A stretch of DNA of 7,509 bases from Clostridiales bacterium (GTDB lineage: Bacteria; Bacillota; Clostridia; Peptostreptococcales; Anaerovoracaceae), in contig JAAZGD010000091.1 in NCBI GenBank assembly GCA_012511395.1, positions 1-7,509 of the forward strand. The letters run 5' to 3'. Below, piece after piece: positions 6,795-7,509 of this stretch. Each line of letters starts with the position of its first letter. Within the stretch, counting starts at the first letter, position 1. The notes under the pieces were generated by a model, which was given only the letters and a program-made list of their open reading frames with translations, searched no databases and was not told the origin of the DNA. The translations under genes were made by a program, and so were the position numbers.

Positions 6795-7509
6795 ATGAAC
6801 AAGCTTGAAGAACTCCGGGAGTTAAAGGGTAAAATTGCTTTAGGAGGAGGTCTCAAAAGAATCGAGGCCCAGCATAAGAGCAACAAGCTTACTGCAAGAG
6901 AACGACTTGACATCTTATTTGACGAAGGTTCTTTCGTTGAAATAGATACATTTGTATCTCACCGATGCAATAACTTTGATATGCCTGACAAAAAGTTCCC
7001 CGGTGACGGTGTTGTAACAGGATACGGCCAGGTTGAAGGCAGACTGGTGTTTGCATTTGCACAGGACTTTACAGTGCTGGGCGGATCTCTTGGCGAGTAT
7101 CATGCAGAGAAAATAGTGAAGGTGCAGAATCTTGCTTTGAAGATGGGCGCACCGTGTATCGGGATTTATGATTCAGGCGGTGCCAGAATTCAGGAAGGTG
7201 TAAATTCTCTGTCGGGCTTTGCCAAGATTTTCTACAATAATACTATAAGTTCAGGTTGCATACCTCAGATTTCAATAATCATGGGACCTTGTGCAGGCGG
7301 AGCAGTTTATTCCCCGGCAATCACTGACTTTGTATTTATGGTAGACAAAACAAGTCAGATGTTCATAACAGGTCCTCAGGTTATAAAAACAGTTACAGGG
7401 GAAGATATTTCAGCCGAAGCTTTAGGCGGTGCCATGGCTCATAACTCAGTTTCCGGAGTTGCCCACTTCATAGGCGCAGATGACCGTTCCACCATGCTTG
7501 ATGTTAGAG
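6795..7509 (+). CDS. mmdA: Methylmalonyl-CoA decarboxylase alpha (carboxyltransferase) subunit, 3' end outside window
   Basis: The frame runs open to the end of the window, giving 238 residues of a protein normally a little over 500 long. It is a biotin-dependent carboxyltransferase of the PccB/MmdA family. The visible N-terminal half has KLTARERLD at 31-39, [14 protein letters not shown] at 88-101, the oxyanion-hole loops [11 protein letters not shown] at 126-136 and [12 protein letters not shown] at 164-175, then [26 protein letters not shown] and [16 protein letters not shown] match Veillonella MmdA, as I remember it, better than AccD. MmdA moves the carboxyl group of methylmalonyl-CoA to biotin; a membrane partner (MmdB) then decarboxylates it and pumps Na+ out. 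Propionyl-CoA carboxylase or a related decarboxylase remains possible; downstream genes (mmdD, mmdC, mmdB) would decide. It starts 126 bases after the regulator, with its own putative promoter and operator-like dyad. Confidence 0.88.
   Translation, partial: MNKLEELRELKGKIALGGGLKRIEAQHKSNKLTARERLDILFDEGSFVEIDTFVSHRCNNFDMPDKKFPGDGVVTGYGQVEGRLVFAFAQDFTVLGGSLGEYHAEKIVKVQNLALKMGAPCIGIYDSGGARIQEGVNSLSGFAKIFYNNTISSGCIPQISIIMGPCAGGAVYSPAITDFVFMVDKTSQMFITGPQVIKTVTGEDISAEALGGAMAHNSVSGVAHFIGADDRSTMLDVR

Noticed and set aside
6795..7509. Acetyl-CoA carboxylase AccD as the identity of the last gene
   Set aside because: There is no N-terminal zinc-finger CxxC region, and the length to the oxyanion loops plus the HRCNNF and [11 protein letters not shown] stretches fit the MmdA/PccB type.
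1..7509. CRISPR array, tRNA or rRNA gene, riboswitch, mobile element or defence system
   Set aside because: No spaced direct repeats, cloverleaf, conserved riboswitch core, transposase or integrase motif was seen by eye; the window is conserved housekeeping genes packed end to end.

Overview
The window reads as chromosomal DNA from a low-G+C, Gram-positive anaerobe of the class Clostridia. Three things suggest this: strong AGGAGG-type ribosome binding sites, the gene order metG-tatD ... tilS-ftsH, and an MmdA-type decarboxylase subunit closely resembling the Veillonella protein as I recall it. Genus cannot be fixed by eye. All six genes are on the + strand and nearly all the DNA is coding. 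I see no tRNA, rRNA, CRISPR array, insertion sequence or prophage. No stretch over 300 bases lacks a gene; the longest gap is 126 bases.

Region 1 (1-1640) is the tail of an operon: the 3' end of metG (the tRNA-binding domain of methionyl-tRNA synthetase), tatD (a metal-dependent nuclease or hydrolase) and a small unrecognised lipoprotein, spaced 6 and 7 bases apart. It closes with a clear rho-independent terminator at 1614-1640.

Region 2 (1635-6668) starts with a strong sigma-A-type promoter whose -10 box ends only 9 bases before the tilS ATG, so the tilS mRNA is probably leaderless or nearly so. tilS (tRNA-Ile lysidine synthetase), ftsH (membrane AAA+ zinc protease) and a PucR/CdaR-family regulator follow with overlapping ends (17 and 4 bases), which implies one transcript with translational coupling. 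The hpt gene often found between tilS and ftsH in Firmicutes is absent. A perfect 10-bp inverted repeat covers the terminator U-tract and the -35 box of the tilS promoter.

Region 3 (6669-7509) holds a putative promoter with an inverted repeat at its start point, a strong ribosome binding site, and the 5' part of mmdA, encoding the carboxyltransferase subunit of methylmalonyl-CoA decarboxylase or a close relative. The gene runs off the window. The preceding regulator is a natural candidate to control it.

Most of the window is conserved housekeeping sequence, and I did not find a convincing undescribed system. The points most worth a second look are the leaderless tilS start, the two dyads at promoters, the PucR-type regulator coupled to ftsH and next to mmdA, and the abnormal basic tail of FtsH.
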